This document shows positions 41,136 through 49,643 of a stretch of 64,000 bases of DNA, piece after piece. How positions within the stretch are numbered: position 1 is the stretch's first letter; each line of letters starts with the position of its first letter. Source of the DNA: Microtetraspora sp. NBRC 16547 (GTDB taxonomy: Bacteria > Actinomycetota > Actinomycetes > Streptosporangiales > Streptosporangiaceae). The stretch is from positions 62,001 to 126,000 of the forward strand of contig NZ_BSSE01000021.1 in NCBI RefSeq assembly GCF_030268965.1, written 5' to 3'. A program made the position numbers and the translations under genes. The notes under the pieces were generated by a model that saw nothing but the letters and a program-made list of their open reading frames with translations, did no database searches and was not told the DNA's origin.

Positions 41136-41220
41136 GGTGGCGTCGCCTAGTGGCCGAGGGCGCACGCCTCGAAAGCGTGTGTAGGGCAACCTACCGTGGG
41201 TTCAAATCCCACCGCCACCG
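41136..41220 (+). tRNA. tRNA-Ser (anticodon CGA)
   Basis: Acceptor GGTGGCG pairs with CGCCACC. The D arm contains GCCTAGTGGCCGAGGGC. The anticodon arm CACGC-CTCGAAA-GCGTG gives anticodon CGA. A long variable arm (GTAGGGCAACCTAC) and T arm GTGGGTTCAAATCCCAC complete a class II tRNA-Ser. CCA is not encoded. The last 20 nt (41200-41219) recur exactly at 43595-43614. Confidence 0.95.
41200..41219. repeat. attachment-site copy at the tRNA-Ser 3' end
   Basis: GTTCAAATCCCACCGCCACC, the T-arm/acceptor end of the tRNA, is identical to 43595-43614. In both places a related hairpin follows after 10 nt. tRNA 3' ends are standard integrase targets. Confidence 0.75.
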
Positions 41221-41229
41221 CTCGTGAAG

Positions 41230-41262
41230 AGAGCCGCCGACCTGGACGAGGTCGGCGGCTCT
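41230..41262 (+). terminator. terminator after tRNA-Ser(CGA)
   Basis: Perfect 13-bp stem (AGAGCCGCCGACC / GGTCGGCGGCTCT), 7-nt loop, followed by TCCGCTTTT. A diverged copy lies at 43625-43660 beyond the distal att repeat. Confidence 0.85.
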
Positions 41263-41301
41263 TCCGCTTTTCACGGAATGGTCACACCCGTGGTCACGAG
41301 G

Positions 41302-41654
41302 CTACTGAGCGTCCCGAACGTCGATGACGATCACAGTGACGTTATCCGGGCCGCCACGATCCGTGGCCAGCGCGACAAGTCGATCGGCGGCTTGTTCTGG
41401 ATCACCCGATGAGCACAGAACATCTCGGATGAGACCGCCTGCCCCAACACCGCGGTCAGTTCCGCGGGGGCGACCTCGCGGTCATAAGCGCGCAAGGCGT
41501 CGATCACAGTGGTGCTGGCCACGTCCCCGGCAGTGTGCCCTCCGAGCCCATCGGCGGCAGCGAACAAGACGCGGCCTGAGTAGACGGCATCTTCGTTCCG
41601 GCGGCGCACGAGCCCGATGTGGGTACGAGCGGCGGCTTTGACGGTCAGAGACAT
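41302..41654 (-). pseudogene. PP2C-type Ser/Thr phosphatase, internally deleted and frameshifted
   Basis: From ATG 41654 the frame gives THIGLVRRRNEDA and ADGLGGHTAGDVAS, the first PP2C metal-binding motifs. About 70 residues in (near 41443) the homology stops, and the PP2C C-terminal block (RLVALATDRGGPDNVTVIVID, ending at a TAG at 41304-41302) continues in another frame. Roughly 110-120 residues of the normal 235-residue domain are missing, so the product cannot be an active phosphatase. Confidence 0.75.
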
Positions 41655-41658
41655 TCGA

Positions 41659-41817
41659 TCACGCGCCCGTCTCGACGTCGTCGGGCCACGGACTTTGTGC
41701 GGACTCGTCGCGGTGCAGCACGTGCACAGTCTCGACGCGGTCACTCGCCACGACGTACTCGGCCACCTCGATGGGCAGGCCATCGCCGCCCGAGGTGCCC
41801 TGAGGAAACCGAGCCAT
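41659..41817 (-). CDS. small ORF upstream of the PP2C remnant (uncertain)
   Basis: 52 residues (starting MARFPQGTSGGDGLPIEV; GGDGLPIEVAEYVVASDRVE). Its stop lies 4 nt before the PP2C ATG, as in an operon. No known family recognised, and no strong ribosome site. The sequence further upstream in the same direction (to about 42010) has open but overlapping frames and may be remnant coding DNA. Confidence 0.35.
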   Translation of the reverse strand: MARFPQGTSGGDGLPIEVAEYVVASDRVETVHVLHRDESAQSPWPDDVETGA

Positions 41818-42133
41818 GAGCCGCGTCACGCGGCCTCGCGGCCGCCACCGCATCGGAACTGAGCAGACCCAGGTCCTGAGCCGCTTCTGGGACGGGTCGG
41901 CGTGCGGCGTGGCCCGCTGCCTCGACCAGAGGCGCAAGCCGGGAGGCCGCCCTTCCAAAACGTCCGCTCGCCGTGCCGCCCCCGTCGCGGCGAGCGGGCT
42001 CATCACTCACATGCCGAGTTGAGGGCGTTTGAGCGGTGCGTTGAACCGGGAGGGGCCTTTACAAGTGGATGCTTGACGGCGTGGAGACCGGCAGGGGAGC
42101 CAGGCCGACGTGACCCAGCCCCCCTCCCGAGCA
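41818..42133. other. unassigned island DNA
   Basis: Several overlapping short frames on both strands, none with a recognisable domain or good ribosome site. Probably eroded coding sequence between the small ORF and the epoxide hydrolase gene. Confidence 0.4.
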
Positions 42134-43282
42134 TTACGGGCGAAGCGACGTGAAGAATTGCCTCAACTCGCCAGCGAGCAGGTCTGGTTCTTCCAGCGGC
42201 ATGAAGTGTCCGCCTCTACCAGGCTCACTCCAATGCCGGATGTCGGTGCAGGCGCGTTCGGCGATCTCCCGCGGGAAGTTGGTATACGACGGTTCGGTGC
42301 TCACCGTGAACGCGGCCGGCACCATGATGTCCGGCCGCGGGCTGTTGTGGTCGAAGTCGAAGTATTGCCGGAAGGTCGAACCGATCGCGCCACTCGCCCA
42401 GTACAGGGTGATGGTCGTGAGCAGGGTATCGCGGTCGAAACGGCTTTCTAGGTCCCCGTGGTTGTCGCTCCAGTCTCGGTACTTGTCGATGAGCCAGGCG
42501 GCCAGTCCGGCTGGGGAGTCATTGAGCGCCGCGGCGATGGTGTCTGGCCGGGTGCCCATGATGGCGCTGTAGCCGCCATCGGTCTGGTCATATGCCGCGT
42601 CGGCATCGAGATACGCCTGCTCTGCAGGCGAGAGCGGGTGGGAGTCGAAGGCGGCCGGGAACGGTGGGTGGATCATGTGGATGCCGGCTACCTTCTCGGG
42701 GTACAGGGCGCCCAGCCAGCCAGTGACCACGCCGCCGATGTCGCCGCCGAAGGCGCCGTAGCGCTGGTAGCCGAGGACGTCGGTCATCAACAGGTGCAGC
42801 GTCTGCGCCATCGCAGCGCGAGTGAGCGGCCCCTTGGGCAGCTCCGAGTACAGAAAGCCTGGCAGTGAGGGCACCACCACGTCGAACGCGTCAACGGGAT
42901 CGCCTCCGTACTGTGCGGGGTTGGTCAGGCGATCGACCAGCGGCAGCATTTCCACGAAGCTGCTCGGCCAGCCGTGGCTCAGGATCAGCGGCAGTGGTGC
43001 GGGCGCGTTTGCCGGACGCATCCCGGTCACGCGAAGAAAATGCATCTTCCGGCCGCCGATCTGGGCCCGGTAATGCGGCAGCGCGTTGAGTTCGGCTTCC
43101 CGAGCGCGCCAGTTGAACCCGTCGATCCAGTAGGACACCAGGTGCCGCAGGTAGTCGGGGTCGGTGCCAGCCTGCCACGGCTGATCGCCACTGCGGGCGG
43201 TGAAGCGGGTACGGGCCAGTCGGGCCCGTAGGTCGTCGAGTACCTCGTCGGATACATCGATGTGGAATGGGGAGAAGGTCAT
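42134..43282 (-). CDS. epoxide hydrolase (EHN-type)
   Basis: 382 residues, full length. The N-terminal EHN domain (FHIDVSDEVLDDLRARLARTRF, SYWIDGFNWRAREAELNALPHYR) precedes an alpha/beta hydrolase with oxyanion LILSHGWPSSF, nucleophile Asp in FGGDIGGVV, and catalytic His in GRGGHFMPLEEP. Hydrolyses epoxides to diols, possibly in detoxification or natural-product modification. The ATG follows GGAGGA. It sits within the tRNA-flanked island, suggesting horizontal acquisition, and is intact unlike its PP2C neighbour. Confidence 0.9.
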   Translation of the reverse strand: MTFSPFHIDVSDEVLDDLRARLARTRFTARSGDQPWQAGTDPDYLRHLVSYWIDGFNWRAREAELNALPHYRAQIGGRKMHFLRVTGMRPANAPAPLPLILSHGWPSSFVEMLPLVDRLTNPAQYGGDPVDAFDVVVPSLPGFLYSELPKGPLTRAAMAQTLHLLMTDVLGYQRYGAFGGDIGGVVTGWLGALYPEKVAGIHMIHPPFPAAFDSHPLSPAEQAYLDADAAYDQTDGGYSAIMGTRPDTIAAALNDSPAGLAAWLIDKYRDWSDNHGDLESRFDRDTLLTTITLYWASGAIGSTFRQYFDFDHNSPRPDIMVPAAFTVSTEPSYTNFPREIAERACTDIRHWSEPGRGGHFMPLEEPDLLAGELRQFFTSLRP

Positions 43283-43594
43283 TATTCCTCCGGTTAGGAG
43301 GGCGCTCCCCGACGCGAGGTCAGCTGGAAGGGATGGCCGGGTGGAGCGCCCAGACGTGACATTGGGTCTTCACCGGGCTCACCTCCCCTCATCGCTGACA
43401 GGAGCCCACTGTACACGCCCTCTTCTCCGCGACGCGCGGTCGACTTCGGCGGCGCGAAGTTCTCCGGCGGCGCGGTCGACTTCACTCAAGCTGTCGACTG
43501 GTCCCATCCCCCTTTGGAGCTTCCCGATCTTGTTGCGTCCACGTATGGCCAGCTACCATGCCGATCCACGCAGACCAGCGCAGGGGTAGAGGCT

Positions 43595-43614
43595 GTTCAA
43601 ATCCCACCGCCACC
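43595..43614. repeat. distal attachment-site copy (tRNA-Ser 3' end remnant)
   Basis: Exact copy of 41200-41219 with no tRNA upstream of it. A related terminator follows at the same 10-nt distance. The 43283-43594 stretch before it holds no gene; CGCGGTCGACTTC occurs twice within it. Confidence 0.75.
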
Positions 43615-43624
43615 ACCAGCACAA

Positions 43625-43660
43625 AGAGCCGCTGACCTGCGTGACCAGGCCGGCGGCTCT
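43625..43660 (-). terminator. terminator copy beyond the distal att site
   Basis: AGAGCCG...CGGCTCT stem with two or three imperfect pairs. On the minus strand it is followed by TTTGTG, so it can terminate the 43700-43996 gene. It appears to be the original tRNA-Ser terminator displaced by the insertion. Confidence 0.6.
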
Positions 43661-43699
43661 GTCGCCTGTCGTGTCGCCCCCCGTCCGGGGCAGCGTGGC

Positions 43700-43996
43700 T
43701 CAGCCCTCGAGTTCGAGCACCCGGGCGTGCAGCACGGAACGCTGGTGCAGTGCGGCGCGCAGCGCCCGGTGCAGGCCGTCCTCCAGGTAGAGGTCGCCGT
43801 TCCACTGGACCACGTGCGGGAACAGGTCGCCGTAGAACGTGGAGTCCCTGGCGAGCAGGGAGTGCAGGTCGAGAACCGCTTTCGTGGTGATCAGCGTGTC
43901 CAGCCTGACCTGCCGCGGCGGGATCTGGGCCCACTCGCGGTTGGACAGGCTGTGCTCGGGGTAGGGACGTCCGTCGCCGACCAACTTAAAGATCAC
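43700..43996 (-). CDS. conserved small actinobacterial protein (VapB-antitoxin-annotated group)
   Basis: 98 residues beginning MIFKLVGDGRPYPEHSL; TTKAVLDLHSLLARDSTFYGDLFPHVVQWNGDLYLEDGLHRALRAALHQ is strongly conserved across actinomycetes. The E-D-G-L-H-R segment resembles ParB/sulfiredoxin-like loops. Databases sometimes label it a VapB-type antitoxin, but no toxin gene is adjacent, so I do not accept a toxin-antitoxin role. GTG 43996 with TAGACT 7 nt upstream indicates a leaderless message. Confidence 0.7.
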   Translation of the reverse strand: MIFKLVGDGRPYPEHSLSNREWAQIPPRQVRLDTLITTKAVLDLHSLLARDSTFYGDLFPHVVQWNGDLYLEDGLHRALRAALHQRSVLHARVLELEG

Positions 43997-44044
43997 GGTA
44001 CGCAGTCTAGGAGAGAAAGCCGCTCCGCGACGTGGGGGATCTCG

Positions 44045-44911
44045 TCAGATCGCCCCAGCGAAGGTGTCGCAGCGCCGCGGATCGCCGGTGCTGTAGCCCT
44101 TTTTGAACCATTTCATTCGCTGGGCTGATGTGCCGTGCGTGAAGTTCTCCGGGCTGACCCGGCCCCGCACCTTCTCCTGGATGCGGTCGTCGCCGACGGC
44201 GGAGGCGGCGTCGAGCGCCTGGCGGATGTCGGCGTCGCTGAAGGGCTTGGCGAAGAACCCGGTGCGCACTGCGTTCTTCGCCCAGACGCCGGCGTAGCAG
44301 TCGGCCTGCAGTTCGAGCCGTACCGAGCCGCTGGTGGCGCCCTGGCCGGTGCCCTTCGCGATGTCGCCGAGGAGGTTCTGCACGTGGTGGCCGTACTCGT
44401 GGGCGATCACGTACGCCTGGGCGAACGGGCCGCCCTCCGCGCCGAACTGGGTGTGCAGCTCGTCGAAGAAGCCGAGATCGAGGTAGACGCGCCGGTCGGC
44501 GGAGCAGTAGAAGGGGCCGACGGAGGAGTCGGCGGCGCCGCACCCGGTCCGGATGGCCCCGCTGAACAGCGTCGTCTTGGCCTGCTGGTACCCGTCGACC
44601 TGGCCCTTCCAGTATTTCTGGAGGCTGTTGACGACCCCGACGACCCGGCACTTCTCGGACTGGTCGGCGTCCGCGCCGGTCTTGCACTGGGCGGCGAGGT
44701 CGCCGCTGCTCGCGGACCTGCCGCTCTGGGCGGGCTGCCCGCCGCCGCTCAGGAGCTCGGTCGGGTCGACGCCGAAGACGAGGGCCAGGACGACCACCAC
44801 GATGCCCACGGCGCCGCCGCCGATCGCGAGCCCGCCGCCCCGGGACATGCCGCCGGACCCGACGTCGTCCACCTGCGAGGCGTCGAGTTCGGCCCGATCA
44901 TCGAAATCCAT
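44045..44911 (-). CDS. neutral zinc metallopeptidase (YpfJ/KPN_02809 family)
   Basis: 288 residues. One membrane helix near residues 28-48 (LAIGGGAVGIVVVVLALVFG) anchors an extracytoplasmic domain. The zinc motif AHEYGHHVQNLLG (HExxH) and downstream LELQADCYAG (glutamate ligand) define the family. Conserved GPFYC and RRVYLDLGFFDEL are present. ATG 44911 follows GGGGAG. The physiological substrate is unknown. Confidence 0.9.
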   Translation of the reverse strand: MDFDDRAELDASQVDDVGSGGMSRGGGLAIGGGAVGIVVVVLALVFGVDPTELLSGGGQPAQSGRSASSGDLAAQCKTGADADQSEKCRVVGVVNSLQKYWKGQVDGYQQAKTTLFSGAIRTGCGAADSSVGPFYCSADRRVYLDLGFFDELHTQFGAEGGPFAQAYVIAHEYGHHVQNLLGDIAKGTGQGATSGSVRLELQADCYAGVWAKNAVRTGFFAKPFSDADIRQALDAASAVGDDRIQEKVRGRVSPENFTHGTSAQRMKWFKKGYSTGDPRRCDTFAGAI

Positions 44912-45189
44912 TCCGCGACGCTCCCCAGTGTGCGGGTGATCCTCGTGCGCACGCCGATGCTATCCACAGCCGTGATGCCCCGCGTGTACGAGATCATTAC
45001 TACTCGCCCGTTATCGTCGGCGCGCTCCGTCGCGGCGCTGTTGCGATGATCGAACCGGCCGTACGGCCGGCGGGCTCGCGCACGACGGCCACGCCGGTGG
45101 CACGCAGCTCCTATGGCGGGACCAGCTGTTCAGTCTTCCGGAATGCCACGACCTGACCCGTTGACGCTCTCCGGCGGGCGGCTGAGGGC

Positions 45190-45237
45190 CGAACTGGGAG
45201 CGGACCGAACTGGGAGCGGACCGAACTGGGAGCGGAC
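45190..45237. repeat. three perfect tandem 16-bp repeats
   Basis: CGAACTGGGAGCGGAC is present three times head to tail without a mismatch, directly behind the tRNA-Ser(GGA) terminator. The gap 44912-45295 otherwise contains only that terminator; no gene is supported. Confidence 0.85.
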
Positions 45238-45241
45238 AGCA

Positions 45242-45274
45242 CGAAGGGCCCGGCTGGATGGACCGGGCCCTTCG
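45242..45274 (-). terminator. terminator downstream of tRNA-Ser(GGA)
   Basis: Perfect 12-bp stem (CGAAGGGCCCGG / CCGGGCCCTTCG) with a 9-nt loop, lying 22 nt beyond the tRNA 3' end on its strand. Confidence 0.8.
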
Positions 45275-45295
45275 CTGTACTGCCTCAACCAGGCG

Positions 45296-45381
45296 CGGAG
45301 GATAGGAGATTCGAACTCCTGAGGGGTTGCCCCCAACACGCTTTCCAAGCGTGCGCCCTAGGCCAACTAGGCGAATCCTCC
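45296..45381 (-). tRNA. tRNA-Ser (anticodon GGA)
   Basis: On the minus strand GGAGGAT pairs with ATCCTCC. The anticodon arm CACGC-TTGGAAA-GCGTG gives anticodon GGA. A long variable arm (TTGGGGGCAACCCCTCA) and T arm AGGAGTTCGAATCTCCT make it a class II serine tRNA. CCA not encoded. It sits back to back with the SRP RNA gene. Confidence 0.95.
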
Positions 45382-45479
45382 GCCGAAAAGCTTAGCGGAC
45401 TTTCCGACGTGTGGTGACCACAGTTTTCCGGCGCCCTGTCCGGCCTCGGCACGCGCCGGGAGTGGTTAGACTGTCTGCG

Positions 45480-45566
45480 GACCCCTCGCGCGGCGTCATC
45501 CTGTGAACCTCCCCAGGGCCGGAAGGCAGCAAGGATAAGCGGGCTCTGGCGGGTGTGCGGGGGGTC
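45480..45566 (+). ncRNA. ffs: signal recognition particle RNA (4.5S, small bacterial type)
   Basis: The SRP domain IV hallmark GGCCGGAAGGCAGCAAGGATAAG-type tetraloop/asymmetric loop is present (45517-45540). The ends GACCCC and GGGGTC pair to close the hairpin. TAGACT at 45467-45472 stands 7 nt upstream as a -10. Its position just ahead of dnaX is standard in actinobacteria. Confidence 0.93.
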
Positions 45567-45615
45567 TCTGAGTTTCAGGGAACCGCCGACCGGGTCAACC
45601 CCCCGAGGAGACGGC

Positions 45616-47892
45616 ATGAGTCTTGCGCTGTACCGCAAGTACAGGCCCGGGACGTTCGCCGAGGTCAAGGGGCAGGAGCACGTCACAGAGCCGCTGCGCC
45701 AGGCGTTGCGGAGCGGGCGGATCAACCATGCCTACCTGTTCAGCGGCCCGCGCGGTTGCGGCAAGACCTCCAGCGCGCGCATCCTCGCCCGCTCGCTGAA
45801 CTGCGAGAAGGGCCCGACGCCCGATCCCTGCGGCGAGTGCGAGTCCTGCGTGGCCCTGGGTCCGACGGGTCCCGGCCACCTCGACGTCATCGAGATCGAC
45901 GCCGCGTCGCACGGCGGTGTGGACGACGCCCGCGACCTGCGGGAGCGGGCCTTCTTCGCCCCGGTCTCGGCGCGCTACAAGATCTACATCATCGACGAGG
46001 CGCACATGGTGACCCGCGAGGGTTTCAACGCGCTGCTCAAGCTCGTCGAGGAGCCTCCGCCGCACCTCAAGTTCGTCTTCGCCACGACCGAGCCGGAGAA
46101 GGTCATCGGGACGATCAAGTCCCGGACCCACCACTACCCCTTCCGGCTGATGCCCCCGGCGACGCTGCGCCAGCTCATGGAGGAGATCCTCGACTCCGAG
46201 TCCGTGCCGTACGAGCCGGCGGCGTTGCCGCTCGTGGTGCGCGCGGGCGCGGGCTCGGCCCGTGACTCGCTGTCGATCCTCGACCAGCTCCTGGCCGGCG
46301 CCGACGACGCCGGCATCACATACCAGCGCGCGGTCTCCCTGCTCGGCTACACCGACGGCGACCTGCTCGACGAGGTGATCGAGGCGTTCGCCAAGCGGGA
46401 CGGCGCGGCCGTGTTCCAGACGGTCAATCGGGTCATCGAGGGCGGTCACGACCCCCGGCGGTTCGCGATGGACCTGCTGGAACGCTTCCGTGACCTGGTG
46501 ATCCTCGCCAACGTGCCGGAGGCGGCGGGCAACGGCCTGCTCGACCGGCCCGCCGACGAGCTGGAGCGCCTTCAGGTGCAGGCGGCGTCCATGGGCCCCG
46601 CCGAGCTGACCCGCGCCGCCGAGGTCTTCAACACGGGGCTGACCGAGATGCGCGGCGCGGCCTCGCCGCAGCTGCTCCTCGAGCTGATGTGCGCCCGGGT
46701 GCTGCTGCCCGCCGCCGCGCAGGGCGAGGCCGCGCTGCTCGCCCGGCTCGAGCGCCTCGAACGCGGCGGCGTGCCGGGCTATGCCGCCCCGGTTCTCGGT
46801 GCTCCGAACGCGGTCCCCGCGCCGCAGGCGCCCGCCGCGGCCCCGGTGGCCCCTGTCATCCCAGCCGCAGCTCGGCAGGCTCCCGTGGCGCCCGGCGCTC
46901 CCGCGCGTACGGCTCCCGCGTCCGACCCCCAGGACGACTGGCCGGCTCCGGTCCGGCCCGGCGCGCCGAGCGCGCCCCCGCAGGAGGACGTCCCCTCCGG
47001 GGCCGTGGCGGCGGTGGGCGGCCCGGTCCAGCAGGCGTGGCCCAGGGTCCTCGACGCGATCAAGCACAGGCAGCGGGTCGCCTGGATGATCCTCAACGCC
47101 CAGGGGCGGCTTCTCGGCGTCGACGGCAACCTCGTGACCGTGGGCTTCGAGAAGCCCGGCGACGTGCAGGGCTTCCTCAAGGGCAAGCGCGACGAGGTGG
47201 TCGCGGCCGCGCTCGGCGACGTCCTGGGCGGCACCTGGCGGGTCGACGTGGTCGTCGGCGGTCCCGGCCCGGCCGGTGGTTCCGCCCCGCGCGGCTCCGG
47301 CGGCCCTTCGGGGACGCCCGGCCCCGCCGACACCGGCTCGCGTGGCCCGTCCCGGCATGAGGGCCGGGGACGGCCGTCCGGTCCGGCCGACGGCCCCGCG
47401 CGTACGCCTTCGGCGGGCTCAGGTGAGGCGTCCGGAGCGCGGAACGCCGCGGGTACGGGCGGCGACGCGGCCGGCCCCGGAGGCAACGCGAACGGCATGG
47501 CAAGCCCGGGCGCGGCTCAGGCAGCGGCCCCGACGGCGGCTCAGTCAGCGGCTCAGTCAGCGGCTCAGACGGCGACTCAGCCAACGGACGAGTCGTGGCC
47601 CGACGCGCCCTCGGACGACTACGACAGCCCGGCGGCCGGATCGGGGAGCTCCCGCGGCTCGGCGCCCAGCCCCGGCCTGGCGGCGGCGAGGTCGGCGGCC
47701 CGGGCCGCCGCCCAGGCGGGCCCGCGACAGGCGTGGCCGGAGTCCGTTCCCGGCCACGCGAAGCCGGGGCAGGAGGCGGACGACGTCGATCCGCTCAACG
47801 ACGCGGACGCGGACGTCGACGAACTCACTGGCATGGCCCTCATCCAGCGCGAGCTCGGTGGTCGTGTCATTGAGGAAATCGACCACTCCTGA
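45616..47892 (+). CDS. dnaX: DNA polymerase III subunit tau/gamma
   Basis: 758 residues. Clamp-loader AAA+ ATPase: YRKYRPGTFAEVKGQEHV, Walker A GPRGCGKTSSAR, zinc motif NCEKGPTPDPCGECESC, Walker B IYIIDEAHM, sensor FVFATTEPEKV and arginine-finger GSARDSLSILDQL. After residue about 385 an Ala/Pro/Gly-rich disordered region is interrupted by a folded block (WPRVLDAIKHRQRVAWMIL), as in actinobacterial tau. No slippery sequence for gamma frameshifting was noticed. ATG 45616 follows GAGGAG. Confidence 0.95.
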   Translation: MSLALYRKYRPGTFAEVKGQEHVTEPLRQALRSGRINHAYLFSGPRGCGKTSSARILARSLNCEKGPTPDPCGECESCVALGPTGPGHLDVIEIDAASHGGVDDARDLRERAFFAPVSARYKIYIIDEAHMVTREGFNALLKLVEEPPPHLKFVFATTEPEKVIGTIKSRTHHYPFRLMPPATLRQLMEEILDSESVPYEPAALPLVVRAGAGSARDSLSILDQLLAGADDAGITYQRAVSLLGYTDGDLLDEVIEAFAKRDGAAVFQTVNRVIEGGHDPRRFAMDLLERFRDLVILANVPEAAGNGLLDRPADELERLQVQAASMGPAELTRAAEVFNTGLTEMRGAASPQLLLELMCARVLLPAAAQGEAALLARLERLERGGVPGYAAPVLGAPNAVPAPQAPAAAPVAPVIPAAARQAPVAPGAPARTAPASDPQDDWPAPVRPGAPSAPPQEDVPSGAVAAVGGPVQQAWPRVLDAIKHRQRVAWMILNAQGRLLGVDGNLVTVGFEKPGDVQGFLKGKRDEVVAAALGDVLGGTWRVDVVVGGPGPAGGSAPRGSGGPSGTPGPADTGSRGPSRHEGRGRPSGPADGPARTPSAGSGEASGARNAAGTGGDAAGPGGNANGMASPGAAQAAAPTAAQSAAQSAAQTATQPTDESWPDAPSDDYDSPAAGSGSSRGSAPSPGLAAARSAARAAAQAGPRQAWPESVPGHAKPGQEADDVDPLNDADADVDELTGMALIQRELGGRVIEEIDHS

Positions 47893-48029
47893 GAGGCGCG
47901 CACCGCGTCGCTGGGGTATTGCTGGGGTGCGTTTACCCGGAACACGCACTTGCTCCGGTATCAGATCCGCGGCAAACGCCGTAGGCTCGTCGCGACGACA
48001 AGTCGCTGGATGCCGAGGAGCGCACGAAC

Positions 48030-48377
48030 GTGAACCCTGGAGATGTCAACCTGCAGCAATTGCTGGAGCAGGCCCAGCTGATGCAGCAACAGCTCGTCAC
48101 GGCCCAGCAGGAGCTCAGCGACGCCGAGGTCGAGGGGACCGCGGGCGGTGGGCTGGTGGTCGCGACGGTCAACGGCAGCGGTGAGCTGCTCGAACTGAAG
48201 ATCAGCCCAAAGGCCGTCGACGCGGGCGACCCCGAGGAGACCGCGGAGACGATCGCCGATCTGGTGCTGGCCGCCGTGCGTGACGCGGTGCGGTCCGCCG
48301 CCGAGCTGCAGCAGGAGAAGCTCGGCCCGCTGGCGCAGGGGCTCGGAGGCGGGCTCGGCCAGCTGCCCGGGTTCTAG
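48030..48377 (+). CDS. YbaB/EbfC nucleoid-associated protein
   Basis: 115 residues. Helical N-terminus rich in Gln ([23 protein letters not shown]), then [29 protein letters not shown] and [14 protein letters not shown], the standard YbaB core. A dimeric DNA-binding protein. GTG 48030 follows GAGGAG. Lies between dnaX and recR, the universal arrangement. Confidence 0.94.
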   Translation: MNPGDVNLQQLLEQAQLMQQQLVTAQQELSDAEVEGTAGGGLVVATVNGSGELLELKISPKAVDAGDPEETAETIADLVLAAVRDAVRSAAELQQEKLGPLAQGLGGGLGQLPGF

Positions 48378-48383
48378 AAGATC

Positions 48384-48983
48384 ATGTACGAAGGGGTCGT
48401 CCAGAACCTGATCGACGAGCTGGGGCTGCTGCCCGGCGTCGGTCCCAAGAGCGCGCAGCGCATCGCCTTCCACCTGTTGGCGGCCGATCCCGCCGACGTG
48501 AAGCGGCTGGCGCACGCGCTGCTGGAGGTCAAGGAGCGGGTCCGGTTCTGCCGTGTCTGCGGCAACGTCGCAGCCGAGGAGGAGTGCCGGATCTGTCGCG
48601 ACCAGCGTCGCGACCCGCACGTGATCTGCGTCGTCGAAGAGTCGAAGGACGTCGTGGCGATCGAGAAGACGCGCGAGTTCCGCGGCCGCTACCACGTGCT
48701 CGGCGGCGCGATCAGCCCGATCGACGGTGTCGGCCCCGACGACCTGCGGATCCGCGAGCTGATGGCGCGGCTGGCCGACGGCCAGGTCACCGAGCTGATC
48801 CTCGCGACCGACCCGAACCTCGAGGGCGAGGCCACGGCCACCTACCTGGCCAGGCTCGTCAAGCCCATGGGGCTGAAAGTGACACGACTGGCCAGCGGTC
48901 TGCCGGTGGGCGGTGATCTCGAGTACGCCGACGAGGTCACCTTGGGCCGCGCTTTCGAAGGACGGAGGCTGCTGGATGTCTGA
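48384..48983 (+). CDS. recR: recombination protein RecR
   Basis: 199 residues. Helix-hairpin-helix ([18 protein letters not shown]), four-cysteine zinc finger ([16 protein letters not shown]), TOPRIM domain ([34 protein letters not shown]), and a C-terminal [21 protein letters not shown]. Acts with RecF/RecO to load RecA at gaps. It starts 7 nt after the ybaB stop and overlaps the following gene by 8 nt. Confidence 0.96.
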   Translation: MYEGVVQNLIDELGLLPGVGPKSAQRIAFHLLAADPADVKRLAHALLEVKERVRFCRVCGNVAAEEECRICRDQRRDPHVICVVEESKDVVAIEKTREFRGRYHVLGGAISPIDGVGPDDLRIRELMARLADGQVTELILATDPNLEGEATATYLARLVKPMGLKVTRLASGLPVGGDLEYADEVTLGRAFEGRRLLDV

Positions 48984-49506
48984 TGAGTGGGGCGCCCTGG
49001 CGGAACGGATCGCGGGACACGCGCAGAACTACCTCGACGGCCTGACCCGGCTGGCGAGCGGTGAAGGCGGGGACGCCATTCTGCCGCTGCTGCTCGTGGA
49101 GGTGGCGCAGGTCAGCCTGGCCGGCACCCAGCTCGGGGCGATGCAGGACGTGATCCTGCAGGGCAACTTCGAGCCGGCGCTGAGCGCGGACCCCGACGTC
49201 GACCCTCTCCGTGCGGCTCTCACCGCCCGGCTCGGCCCGGTGGACGACTACGCCGAGGTGTTCGACCCGTACAAGGACACCGCGGTCACGCCGTACCGGC
49301 TGTCGGACGACCTCGCGGCGGTGGCGGCCGATCTGGTGCACGGGCTGCGGCACTACCGCGCCGGGCGGCCGCTCGAGGCGCTGTGGTGGTGGCAGTACTC
49401 CTACTTCAACACCTGGGGCAACCACGCGGGCGCGGCGCTTCGCGCGCTGCACGCGCTGGTCGCGCACACCCGGCTCGACGTGGTCGAGGAGAGCACGGTC
49501 GTCTGA
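48976..49506 (+). CDS. DUF5063 domain protein
   Basis: 176 residues: [21 protein letters not shown] and [25 protein letters not shown] are the conserved signature of this family, which is usually next to recR. ATG 48976 overlaps the recR end and follows GGAGG. Mostly helical, soluble; function unknown, but the coupled position suggests a link to the recR operon. Confidence 0.85.
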   Translation: MSDEWGALAERIAGHAQNYLDGLTRLASGEGGDAILPLLLVEVAQVSLAGTQLGAMQDVILQGNFEPALSADPDVDPLRAALTARLGPVDDYAEVFDPYKDTAVTPYRLSDDLAAVAADLVHGLRHYRAGRPLEALWWWQYSYFNTWGNHAGAALRALHALVAHTRLDVVEESTVV

Positions 49507-49601
49507 CCGTCCGACCATACGGGCGGCCGCGCGCCGGGGAACCAAAACGATGATCATCCCACATGCTGAGCACGTTCCGTCGGGCTGGTGAGACCCGCCA
49601 G

Positions 49602-49607
49602 TAGACT
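49602..49607 (+). promoter_or_regulatory. -10 box of the lysC-asd operon
   Basis: TAGACT lies about 37 nt before the lysC GTG, giving a leadered transcript with GGAGAG as ribosome site. The recR-block genes end at 49506. Confidence 0.5.
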
Positions 49608-49643
49608 GTGAGCTCCACGTCCTGATTCGTTCGGAGAGTTCCA

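Larger units (their letters stand above)
41220..43594. mobile_element. decayed tRNA-Ser-integrated island, about 2.4 kb
   Basis: The segment is bounded by the 20-bp att-like repeats. Content: a PP2C pseudogene, a small ORF, about 300 bp of unassigned DNA, and an epoxide hydrolase gene, none related to the flanking core genes. There is no integrase, so it is either a degenerate element or one that was mobilised in trans. Base usage in part of it (for example CATATGCCGC, GGTATACG) is slightly less GC-biased than its surroundings. Confidence 0.6.

Noticed and set aside
43700-43996. Type II toxin-antitoxin module
   Set aside because: Although this family is sometimes named VapB-like, no toxin gene is adjacent and the protein has no clear antitoxin DNA-binding motif.
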